From contig JANQBS010000072.1 in the NCBI GenBank assembly GCA_033085395.1, forward strand, positions 62,001 to 126,000: a stretch of DNA of 64,000 nt, given 5' to 3'. Numbering within the stretch: position 1 is the first letter of the stretch; every line of letters starts with the position of its first letter. Position numbers and translations under genes: made by a program. This document shows positions 54,759-64,000 of the stretch, in pieces. The stretch is from Xanthoparmelia taractica. Its lineage: Eukaryota > Ascomycota > Lecanoromycetes > Lecanorales > Parmeliaceae. The notes beneath the pieces are model-generated. The model did no database searches and was not told where the DNA came from. It saw nothing but the letters and a program-made list of their open reading frames with translations.

Positions 54759-55916
54759 CTATCTCACGTCTGCACTGATGTCGTCGTTGGTGACAGAGAC
54801 GGGGGATACCGCACGAGCCAATGGAGGCGAACTATGAAAAGAAGACACCACAGATAGTCGGGAAGGAGAATATGGCCTGAAACCAGGTCTACTCGGCTGC
54901 AAGTCTTTCGGACGGGCATGTGTTTGAATAGCGCGATCAGATGATGGAAGCTCATGGCGCGGCTGAGGTGGATCCGAGCTTGCGATCTCGGGGAGAGGGG
55001 CGTGGTTTGGAGGGAGCTCTTGCAGCGTCTTGTCCTCTTCGTGATATTCCTGAGGAACGACATTCGTTGCAGAACCGATCTTCAGTGGTGTTCTATCTCC
55101 TATGCAAGGGGTGTATATCATTGATTGGGGGGAATGGGTTGGCAATCTGCTCTCTTCAAGAGGATTGGACATTGTTGCCGAGAAATCCTGGGAGGCTCCG
55201 TTCCGTTGGCGAGAAGTATCTGGTACCCTCGGGCTTTGAGGTACAATTACTGTGAGATGTCAGTTGCTGAAACAGGCGCAATGACAAGGCTGTTAGTGAG
55301 TACCTTTGATGCTTCCCTTCTCGAGTGGTCCATTTGAGTCTGACCCCTTATGCCATTGAGGTCTTAAGCGGCGATACAACAGTTGCACTGCAAGCAGGAT
55401 TCCTGCTACAGCTATGATGCCGCCAATGACCCCTCCCACTATTTTACCCGTGGAATTCTTGTCATGGGTTAATGGGCTGGTAGTGGCAGAATGAGCGGCT
55501 GCAGCAGTATGGACTAGAGTCGGCGATGCAGCCATCGAAGTAGAAGATGATGTCGTGGAAGAAGGCGCAGCAAAACTGTTAGGAATTGCTGAATACAGCG
55601 GATTATCCGTTTGGTTTTGGGAAAAGATCGCAGCTCTCAAGTCACTTGGCGGACAGCCACCGAGGCAAGGATAGGACAAACAACAGCCTAAGAATGGCGG
55701 TGCTGTATTTGCACAAGACCACCATTCACCGCTCGTACATGCCGCCCTGGTGATGTCGTCGTAGTACTCTTCTGCGAAACTTGCTGGTAGGAGATTCTCT
55801 TGAAGGCACCCATGGGTACAGGTATCTGCAGGACTGCCATTCGCGCAACAGCCAAGGAATCTCTTTCCGAAATCACATGCATAAAAGGTAACATTGAGAG
55901 GGCATGATACGGCCAT
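54759..55916 (-). CDS. Cysteine-rich single-pass membrane protein with a duplicated FLGCC module
   Basis: I recognise a fungal surface-protein layout but no named family. Two exons (55916-55304, 55249-54759) give 367 residues. The N-terminal part has two similar cysteine modules: FYACDFGKRFLGCCANGSPA with CTHGC (residues 8-40), and WWSCANTAPPFLGCCLSYPC with LGGCPPSDLRAA (about 60-95). A Ser/Thr/Ala-rich stalk follows, then a membrane segment (GGVIGGIIAVAGILLAVQLL, about 160-185) and a basic stop-transfer YRRLRPQWHKG. The intracellular tail of about 165 residues is Pro/Ser-rich. No cleavable signal peptide is seen. The ATG at 55916 is the only in-frame one after an upstream TAG. A sensor-like role is inference. 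Confidence 0.75.
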
Positions 55917-56684
55917 ACTTGGTGTTGAATTCACGACCGAGATATAGAGTATTGCAGCTGAACGGTGCAGAACAGGGAATGACAGCTGGCGAAATCTAGT
56001 TTCTGTCTAATGCAGCAGTGCGATACTGCTTTTCGGAGAGCTGTATTGTAGCTGCAGAGGAGAATGTTGGAGAAAACAGGTCCAAACCTTTGAAGAATAG
56101 AATCATGTTGTACTCTGCCTGATTCGTCTTATTACAAGCCCTCTTTATCTCTTCTTTACGTGTCTTGGTACGTGTGATCTCAATGACGAGCAAGCAACAA
56201 CATAGGGAGAAAAAGAGGAAAGTATGAGTGAGACATATTAATGTTTGAGGCGGCAGTCGGCAGTTTGCAACCCTGGGCTACCGCATATTACTTTTTAAAG
56301 CCAAGGGACGGCGGTTGAAAGACATAAGAAAGAAAGTCAGTAGAGGATAGGAAGGAGAAAGCGATGAGGATCAGAGCCTGTATATGTCTCTAGCCTTGGG
56401 TTAAGTCTTACGTTAGGGCAGCAAGTGACAGTCAACCATGACTGTCTGCTTGCAAGAATACTGCTCCGAAAGCGGAACTGTGTTCAGTAATAATAACGGT
56501 CAATTTGGCAGGAACAGTACAATATTGAGATAATTCTTAGAGCATCAAGTAGAATACGGTGAAATGTAGGAGAATTAGCGCTGAAATACACTACGCTACG
56601 GTGAGCGGGAAGACTGGCAGTGGTCTTGTATCATCTAGGTAGCCCTTCGTACGCATAGGTATAATCTGCGACATCATTTGTACC
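55917..56684. promoter_or_regulatory. Divergent region: Cys-rich membrane protein / RPAP1
   Basis: A 768-bp gap between two outward-facing starts. It should hold both promoters. No distinct motif is called. Confidence 0.4.
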
Positions 56685-58043
56685 ATGGCAGTGCGAGGTC
56701 AACGCTTCCATATCAATCTGCACTCAGACGATGAGCTTGACTCCGTTCACCCCTCAGCACCCGCGCAGGTGCCTGGCTTAAATTTTGATCTTGTAAGAGA
56801 CATCAAGGAGCGGACGGCCCTGTCAGATGCCAAACCCCCAGCAACCCCCAAATTCAAGAGTTCCGAGACTGGTTTCCCAACACATAAGATCAGGACTGGT
56901 CCCTCAAGGTTCAAGCAGAAGAGAGAAGACCAGGTCAAAGAATCCAGCCACATACAAAGGCATACAGACCCCAACATCGTACCATCACACCTCTCGCAGT
57001 TTGGGAGCCGTGATCGGAATGGATCTGCACCGGATGGGCAACGAATAGGTATGTCCAGCGGATCAAAGGATCCTTCAATCGACCAGGAGAATAAGCAGCG
57101 CCTCGCGCAAATGTCAGACGAAGAGATTGAAGAAGCCAGGAAAGAGCTCATGGGAGGGCTGAGCTCATCGCTTATCGAGAGACTGCTGAAAAAGGCAAAT
57201 ATTGAAGAGAGACAAGACGATTCAAGGGTTGAAGTGGACCATTATCAGGACGAAGAACATCTACGCCCAAAGGCGCCCCCGAAGAAAGTTCAATTTGAAG
57301 AGCCGGAAGCAGACCAAGAACCCGTCGTTACAACTAGATCAGCGAGACCCAACTCTCCGTTGTCCTCAGATCCAGACGCTCCACCAGTGCACCTACCACC
57401 AGACCTACAGCCTGCCTCCCATATTCCACTACCACCACCACCAACTATGCATTTCCCCCAAGCACCCAAACCGCCGGATCTCGATCCTTCAGATCCCAAT
57501 TTTCTCTCCGCCCTCCACTCGAAATACTTCCCCTCCCTTCCATCCGACCCCTCTACTATGGCCTGGATGACTCCCATCGACCCTAAAGCAGAACAAGAAT
57601 CCGTGTACTCTCCAGCCCGAGGATCTCTTACGCCGTCCTCTCTTCGCTTCGACTTCCGCGGTCACCTCCTCCCGCCTCGTCTCTCCGCTCAAATCGCTCA
57701 AACGAAAGGTCTCCACCATCACGCCGATGCTCCGTCCTCCGCTGGCTATACGATTCCTGAGCTTGCGCATCTCGCGCGCAGTGCTTACCCCGCTCAACGG
57801 TGTATTGCGTACCAGACTCTCGGTCGGGTACTGTACAGGCTCGGCAGAGGCGATTTCGGGCGCGAAGGGGATGATTTGTGTGAGGGACTTTGGGGGCTGA
57901 TGGATCAGGGGAGGGTAGTTGAGGGGATGGTGGCGGCTGCTGCAAAGGGCGAGGAGGGAGGAAACAGGAGTGTTTGGGTCACGGCCACCGAGGCAATTTG
58001 GTTATGGCGAAAGGGGGGTGGACGCAAGTGGAAGGGCAGGTGA
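56685..58043 (+). CDS. RPAP1: RNA polymerase II-associated protein 1 homolog (RPAP1, fungal short form)
   Basis: RPAP1 links RNA polymerase II assembly and nuclear import with GPN GTPases and chaperones. A single exon encodes 452 residues. The N-terminal RPAP1_N block (about 135-175) reads QENKQRLAQMSDEEIEEARK, ELMGGLSSSLIERLLKKA. The RPAP1_C block (about 320-395) reads SLRFDFRGHLLPPRLSAQIA, GYTIPELAHLARSAYPAQRC and AYQTLGRVLYRLGRG. A Pro-rich linker separates them. The protein lacks the long helical repeat part of animal RPAP1, which is usual for ascomycetes as I recall. The C-terminus is basic and short. Confidence 0.88.
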   Translation: MAVRGQRFHINLHSDDELDSVHPSAPAQVPGLNFDLVRDIKERTALSDAKPPATPKFKSSETGFPTHKIRTGPSRFKQKREDQVKESSHIQRHTDPNIVPSHLSQFGSRDRNGSAPDGQRIGMSSGSKDPSIDQENKQRLAQMSDEEIEEARKELMGGLSSSLIERLLKKANIEERQDDSRVEVDHYQDEEHLRPKAPPKKVQFEEPEADQEPVVTTRSARPNSPLSSDPDAPPVHLPPDLQPASHIPLPPPPTMHFPQAPKPPDLDPSDPNFLSALHSKYFPSLPSDPSTMAWMTPIDPKAEQESVYSPARGSLTPSSLRFDFRGHLLPPRLSAQIAQTKGLHHHADAPSSAGYTIPELAHLARSAYPAQRCIAYQTLGRVLYRLGRGDFGREGDDLCEGLWGLMDQGRVVEGMVAAAAKGEEGGNRSVWVTATEAIWLWRKGGGRKWKGR

Positions 58044-58663
58044 CAAGGTCGGAGGCCCATCATTCATGAAGCGATGATTATGACATCTCGAAAGAGGGTG
58101 ATAGCCAGACCGTCTGGTAGGATAGGGGAATCCTGGCGAAGGCTTTACAGATTCGGAAAATCATGATACCCTCCATGCGTCTACGCCTTTGTAGTATGTT
58201 CGTTCACCTTTGGAGTACTATAGTGGCACTGCACTTTTATCTTCGCCGATACTCGGACAAGCTGTACTCTGTGAATGAGGAGCGCTTGTCCAGAAAAGAG
58301 ATCAAGGATGCTGACGAAAGGGGGTGACTAACCGAAGCTGGGACTCACACTCTTGGGCACAAATATGTGGCTGTGAACGATGAAGAAACCGCTCCGATCG
58401 GCCGCAGACAGCAGTCATAATGTGCCTCCTGCACCGACATATATACTTCTTTCGAAAACCTCTCGCCCAGGGAGACATTGCCACAAAATCTCGCAAGACA
58501 AAATGGGATATCATAGGAGTTTAAACGCAAGGATAACCGCTTCGGGACGCCGCCGCCGCCGCAAAGACCTCTCCCTCATCACAGATACAGTCTTCTTCCA
58601 CGTACACTCGTGGATAGAAAGAACGTTAAGTGCAAAAATCCAAAAGCCCTCGTACCCGGCGAT
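58044..58663. other. Convergent intergenic region RPAP1 / GH17
   Basis: A 620-bp gap with short frames only. It has a CGCCGCCGCCGC run near 58550. No gene is seen. Confidence 0.35.
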
Positions 58664-60595
58664 CTAGCCCGAGCTATCCCCTATAATACCCCAATACTTC
58701 TCCGCTCTAGTCGGACGTTAGTATGCGAAGCAGTTACAAGAGAACATGACTGACCCAAAAGTATCTGCCGAATCCGACTTCCACAGATCATTGTAAGAGT
58801 TGTACAAAACCAGATTTGAGCCGCCACTGAAAGCCGCTTTTAAGCTGGCAATCGCCGCAGCTTGATTTTCTGGACTCGGAATGGCTTTGTTATTCGGATC
58901 TCCTTGGTGAGGCCATCCTGATTCTGTAACAATCGTAGTCTTTCCTCCTGCAGCCTCTGAAATCTGCTTGACCCAACTTTTTACAAACTGTCCGGCGTCT
59001 TCGGGCAACGTGTTGCCATCAAAGAATGCGTGACAGTTGATTGCACAGAAGTCGGAAGCGGTGCAAAGCTCAATGTTATTTTTCATGGCCACTTGAAGGT
59101 ATAAGTCAGTCCTTCGTCTCTGGTACCGCGTTTCGACGAACAAGACATAGTTTGTTAATTCAGTAAGAGGAGCAGAACGGTCTTCCGCAACATTTCAGAC
59201 GAATCCAATCGCAGTCTAACAGGAGGACGAAAGCCTCGAAAAGGATACTCACTCATAGTGTCAATTGTAGTTATCGGTCCATTATAGCCTTGAGCTTTAA
59301 GAGCAGCTTTAGCAGTACCGATAGCGGCAACGACTTGCGACGCCGATGCCTTACCCGTGTTCACCAACTCGTTGCCAACACTACGCATAACTCGAAGTCA
59401 GCATTGCTGCTACTTTACGCAAGGGATCAGAGTTATGACACAGGTTTCCGGAGGAAAAGATCTTTCTCACTCACCTGACGCTATTCACGAGGGACCAGTC
59501 CCCGTTGACGGCCTGTCGGAAAATCCGGGAGTCAGCATTTCTCCATTACTACTCGGATTCAGCTACGAGAAAGGTCTTGCGAGTAGTCTAGAAGACTCAG
59601 GACATATATCTCTTGCTGGAAGATGCTGGGACAACACTATTCCTAAATATGCAATACCGAAGAAATAGTCTGGACCTCGCCCTGAATGGAATTGATATCA
59701 AAGATGCCGAGGAGAAGCTTGACGCTGCTGTGCGTAGCAGCGATTACATTGCTGATCTGATTGCAGTCTGTTCCGTATAACCGTACTACCTCGTAGCCGC
59801 TGATTTTTTGAAAGTCAGCCGCCACTTGTGAAGTGCTTTTGCAGGATTGGTCGGCGTTATATGGCGTGTAGGCTATAGCGGAGCTGAAGCCTGGACCACT
59901 GGAACCAGAGACTCCAGGACTTGGGTTGGCACTTGGCTCAAGTGACGACGCTGGGGCCATTGCTTGCGTGGGTTGAGGGACAGAGGATGGGGGCGGAGCT
60001 GGAGTCGATGACTCTTGGGTGACCTGCGGCGAAGAAGGCGATTCTTGGGGAGGAACCGGGTGAGTAGACGACGGCTCCACGGGAGGCGCTGGAGAGCTAG
60101 GCGTTGTTGGTGAGGGTGCGGTCTGAGTGTATGGCACAAGTCCCTTGTACACCTGCACATCTTGAATTTAGTATCGATTCTTCAGGCCAGGGAATCGGGC
60201 CATGAAGCAAGTTGGAAGCAAGTTGGGGATCACGAGGGACATTTTGCTCCTGAGGCAGGGCTTGAGACTCCAAAATGGTACAGATTGGGGGAACGTTGCT
60301 CCAGAATGCGCACTTACGGTCGTTGTCGACACAGGTTGATTTGCATCGTTAACGTACACGATCACGTCTTCAGAATCATAGGTGACATAGTCTATGTTTG
60401 TGACAACATCAGTGACGACGTTGGGACAGACTTCCTGTCGTTTTGGGTGGTGATGCTTCGGATGGCCTAATCAAGTAAATCAACACTTTGCTCCCGGATG
60501 CGGAAGTGGGCCAATTCCAATCGCATACCATGAGCTTGCGCTGTAGCTATCTGCAGCAACGCCGCGCAACCAAGTGTGAGACGGCCAGCCCTCAT
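58664..60595 (-). CDS. GH17 cell-wall beta-1,3-glucanase/glucanosyltransferase-like protein
   Basis: A secreted GH17 protein of the Scw4/Scw10/BtgE kind acting on wall beta-1,3-glucan. I infer six exons. The start at 60595 gives a signal peptide (RAGRLTLGCAALLQIATAQA), followed after an intron by GHPKHHHPKR, a Kex2-type site. A long Pro/Ser/Thr-rich region comes next (PSPTTPSSPAPPVEPSS). The catalytic domain begins FSSAIAYTPYNADQSCKS, with EVVRLYGTDCNQISNVIAAT, KLLLGIFD, SVGNELVNTGKASASQVVAA (proton-donor Glu), SDFCAINCHAFFDGN and KTTIVTESGWPHQG (nucleophile Glu). The last exon ends EKYWGIIGDSSG. Both catalytic glutamates are present and splice phases agree. The stop is at 58664. Confidence 0.9.
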
Positions 60596-61811
60596 GATGC
60601 TTGAATGATGCTGCTCGGGAAATAATTGTAAGACGGCTCGAATCTTAAGAGAGAATGCAAAGTATGTCGGGTTTCGCGATGTAGAGACGCATTGAGATAG
60701 TCCAAAGATCTATCTGAGCAAGGACGGCTGACGTCTTTGTTCTGTAGAAGAAAGGAAATGAGCTTTTGCGAGGACTCAAAGAGAGTTATGTTTTGGTCAA
60801 GTTAATCCAACAAGAGAATCAAAGGAAGCGCGTCAACGCGATATCCTGCTTATGTTGCTGGGCCAGAGAGATTTGAGTGTAGGAAGCAGTTATGAATTGG
60901 CGAAGGGTTCCAATATGTTAACCGATTGTCGAGGATGCTAGGTAGAAAGTCATGAAAGGAATGTGCAAGTGTGTATTGCGCTCAGCTCGCACGCATGATA
61001 AGGAGGGAATTGAACTAAATAGATGGAGAGGATTAGGGAATATCAGACGTTGAAAAAACAAACCGGCAAATAAGTAGATGATGGAAAGAAAGACGATGAA
61101 GATGAAGAGAAATGTTGGTTGAAGTGATTTCGGTTTCTTGCGACACCATTGGCGCCGCCCCCCCCTTCCCTGGTGCCGCCTGGTGCCCCCTTCATCTTCT
61201 TCATCTCCCTTCTCGGCGCTTGTTCGCAGAATGATTGTGAATGATGGATTTCCTTTTATTCCCGGGCTAAACCGTACAAAATATCTCTGCGCCTGACTGA
61301 TGATAGACCAATAGAATTCCCCATAATCAGATTGGCGCCAGCAGTTCTGTCTCTTGAGAATGAAGTATTTAAATCGACATGTGCCTTCTTCGCTCATGAT
61401 TCTAATGCATCATCATTAGTCGGTCGCGTGAAAAGCCTCCAGAATCAATTGATAAGCTCTGCCTCTTCTCCAATGGTAATTGATCTGTAGAAGAAAGGGA
61501 GTTGAGAACCAAGAGTTGAGAGATTGAGCGAGAGAGGGAGAGAGGAAGAGAGAGGAATGGCGGAACCCTTCTAGATAATGGGCCAAAAGGGGAACCAACC
61601 CACCTTGGCCTCCATAGGTCAAGAAAATACTCCATCTTCTTACCAAAATGTTTTGCAAAAGGCCATGCGAAAATAGAATCTCAGCGCACATGGTATTACA
61701 GTGTAACAACAATAGATTACGCATCAATGTCAATGCGAGAGGAAAACCTGACGCCCTCCAGCCACCAGATGATGGCCCCAATTGCCTCGTCCTTCCCATC
61801 GTTTCCATTCT
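60596..61811. promoter_or_regulatory. GH17 upstream region and LCB1 3' flank
   Basis: A 1.2-kb stretch. The GH17 promoter lies at its left end. C-rich (61158-61166) and GAGA-rich (61520-61560) tracts occur. Minus-strand frames at 60918-61397 and 61416-61808 have no recognisable domain. Confidence 0.4.
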
Positions 61812-63564
61812 TCATCGCCGTTTATGGACAATCTTGGTGACTGCGTGTCTAATGATAATCCCAGCCCTCTCAATCTCCTTTTTGGAGAGCCCAGAGGTGA
61901 CGCAAACCTTCAGTGCCGGCTGAAGCTCCCATCCCGTGTCCTTGCTCGTGGCATTGATTGCTCGCGGCATACTCTTGAGCCGCGTTATCAGGACACCGTT
62001 TGCCAACGCCTAAGAAGCTGTTCAGTATTGCTCCTCGCTCGTCGGCCAATCCTTGTGTTTGACCTACTTCATCAACAACCTCCTGCAAAAGCTGCTCTTG
62101 ATCTGCCATCCCCATTTTTCTGCTGGTAATCAAGTCCGGTTTTAACGTCAGAATCATGATTGGATTGTAAGCAGAACTTGTACAATGTACCCAATCACTT
62201 CTCGGATCTAATTGCGCCCACATGGTCTTGATGTTCTCCCTGACTGTGGTCAACATGTCCGGGCTTGTCTGTAGCATTGACAAGACTTCGCTTGCCGTCG
62301 TCGCTAGCATTGCTGGGAGGGCAGCCGAGAACGTGTACGCCGACGCTGAGATCCGCTGATGCTCCACGATAGCGTCTGAGCCCGCGCAGAAGCCACCGCC
62401 AGCACATAAGGGTCCCGCCAAAGATCCAACAATCATGTCAACCTCCGCTGCGTCCACGTTTTGGTGCTCGGTAATGCCTCGACCAGTCCTGCCCAAGACG
62501 CCAAAAGACCAGGTCTCGTCCAGAATGATTCGGAACTTATACTGGTGCCCAAGCTCGATCTACGTCGCCCGAATAAGCAGGAACACTGCATGTATATAGA
62601 ATCAACGTACAATTCTGGGCAGGTCAATCATATCTCCCACATTCTCGAAGAGTCCCTCCGTAATAATGAACCGCCGTGTCAACGGCTTCTTTGCCTGCTC
62701 AATCACAACCTTTTCTAGCACTCGCTGCAAATCCTGCATATCATTGTGTGCGTACCACCGGATCGTGCTCCGCGATATCTGAATACCCTTCCGAATGGCA
62801 TAATTGACCGCTCTGTCCGCAACGATGATGTCGCCTCGTTTCGAAAAAGCTGATATGACGCTTGAGATTGTAGAAAAGGCCTGCGCGTAAACTATGCATG
62901 CGGGCGTGCCCAAGTGGGCTGCTATATCTGCTTCGGTCTTGATATGTACATCTTGTGTGCCATAGAACCCAGGAGGGCTGCAGGGACCAACCCCATAGGT
63001 GCGAAGGACTTGAATGGCTTTCTCTTTCAAGGTTTCATTGCTGACGAGATTGTAGAAGTTGTAGGAAGCAAGGTTCGTCACTGTGCGGCCGTTTGACAAT
63101 TTTGATTTCGGGCCTGTGGGTCTTGGTATCTGTCAGTCCTGCGGAAGTAAAGCGGAGCCCCTAGACGTCCACATTGCCTCTTACCCAACAATCACGGGCC
63201 TCTTCTCATTCTCTGCTTCTTCAAAGGAGGTTTGAGGTGCTACAAGAGGCTCAGGCGTCCATTCATCAACGAGCTCGTCGACTTCCTTTGACCGTGTCAG
63301 CAATTGGCTGATGCCGGAGGGAAGGTTACAAGCCTCTTCTGACAGTGTGACGTATGATTTTTTCTGGGTCGAGTAGGCAGGTGCAGCTAGGTATCTGATA
63401 GCGAACAGGACAAGAAAGAGCTCGACGGCAGACCTCACAGGGTCATTCTGGTAACTTGACTTGACGTATCGAAGGAATATCGCGGAACCGGGTACTTTGT
63501 GAAACTGAATGGATACTTCCCTCAAGATATCATTAAGCCAACTTTGTACGTCTTGCGCGTCCAT
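61812..63564 (-). CDS. LCB1: Serine palmitoyltransferase subunit 1 (LCB1)
   Basis: A subunit of the ER enzyme that condenses serine and palmitoyl-CoA, the first step of sphingolipid synthesis. The N-terminus MDAQDVQSWLNDILREVS leads to a membrane helix (SAVELFLVLFAIRYLAAPA). After an intron come GPTGPKSKLSNGRTVTNLAS, YNFYNLVSNETLKEKAIQVL and YGVGPCSPPGFYGTQDVHIK, the aminotransferase-fold N-terminal signature. Then come ISAFSKRGDIIVADRAVNYA, RRFIITEGLFENVGDMIDLP, ILDETWSFGVLGRTGRGI and YTFSAALPAMLATTASEVL. As known for LCB1, the PLP lysine is supplied by LCB2 and not by this chain. An intron near 62007-62067 joins EVVDE to ALANGVLITRLKSMPRAI. Without it the C-terminus would be out of frame. 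The protein ends KIVHKRR. Confidence 0.93.
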
Positions 63565-64000
63565 GGTGGACGATGTTTATAAGGGGAACGGGAATGGACA
63601 TGTACCTTACCTTTACTTTTAAAACGTACCTATAATACGGTACCTAAGGCAAGGTAAGAAATTGAGCTTAGCGCTCACTCCTACTGGTATCGAACGATGC
63701 CTTGACTACCTTATCAGTTGTTCAATTCACACGTACCCAGATACATGTAGGTAATGGTCAAGAGTGCGAGTACACATCTGACATACTGCGTGTCGAGTTA
63801 CATAAGGTAGTCAGATGAGGAAGCATAGGCTGGCTCTAATTGTGCTAATCGTTCACCGGGTTCATCGATCAAAAACACGCCATTTCAACTCCCTTCAATG
63901 CATTGTAATGCTAGCCATCCGAGGCAAAGCACATCCATTACCAACTAATAAAGCTAATCTTCCACTGGCGCAACGTGTAGAAATGCATGACTACTGAAAG
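63565..64000. promoter_or_regulatory. Upstream region of LCB1, window end
   Basis: It should hold the LCB1 promoter. No gene or repeat is recognised before the window ends. Confidence 0.35.

Noticed and set aside
62007..62067. Apparent out-of-frame C-terminus of LCB1 (GVGKRCPDNAAQ...)
   Set aside because: An intron from GTAGGTC to CTTCTTAG restores EVVDE-ALANGVLITR.
1..64000. CRISPR arrays, operons, prophage or a secondary-metabolite cluster
   Set aside because: The genes are spliced eukaryotic housekeeping genes on both strands. No direct-repeat array, polyketide/NRPS core or phage gene is present.

Overview
The window is nuclear DNA from a filamentous ascomycete (Pezizomycotina). The genes are spliced with short introns (about 46-160 nt, GT...AG, often with a CTRAY-like branch point). 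They encode typical fungal proteins: AUR1, a Swi5/Ace2 zinc-finger factor, a GH17 cell-wall glucanase and a Dip1/Ldb17 actin factor. I cannot fix the genus from sequence alone. A leotiomycete would fit, but that is a guess.

Layout. 1-7 kb: UBP2 deubiquitinase (3' part off the left edge), a complex I B14.7-type subunit, tubulin cofactor C and Dip1. 7-21 kb: a GH47 mannosidase with two very large insertions, CCT6 and NOP56 diverging from a 279-bp promoter, OTU1, and an RSC1/2-type bromodomain-BAH protein. 21-25 kb: a small coiled-coil protein, then a gene-poor stretch with decayed reading frames. 25-39 kb: an ER TPR-DnaJ co-chaperone (P58IPK type), an intron-containing tRNA-Ser(UGA), EXO1, TMA16, ubiquitin-S27a, a Swi5/Ace2-like factor and threonine synthase. 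39.7-40.8 kb: an AT-rich transposon relic with 40-bp perfect terminal inverted repeats. 41-46 kb: AUR1, RSA3 and a hypothetical gene. 46-64 kb: a large conserved-looking protein of unknown function, a small secreted-type protein, HPC2, a cysteine-rich single-pass membrane protein, RPAP1, a GH17 glucanase and LCB1.

The window is an ordinary housekeeping chromosome segment, not a gene cluster. Some functions recur: ubiquitin (UBP2, OTU1, ubiquitin-S27a), sphingolipids (LCB1 at the first step, AUR1 at the inositol-phosphorylceramide step), tubulin folding (CCT6, TBCC), ribosome assembly (NOP56, RSA3, TMA16, S27a), chromatin and transcription (RSC1, HPC2, RPAP1, Swi5/Ace2), and secretory or wall glycans (GH47, GH17).

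I found no clear undescribed multi-gene system. The best leads are the inverted-repeat element with telomere-like hexamers in its ends, the GH47 with a split catalytic domain, the run of micro-exons in CCT6, NOP56, THR4 and EXO1, the 624-residue orphan protein, and the membrane protein with a duplicated cysteine module. Gene models were joined by hand from splice signals and protein continuity. No alignment or transcript data were available.
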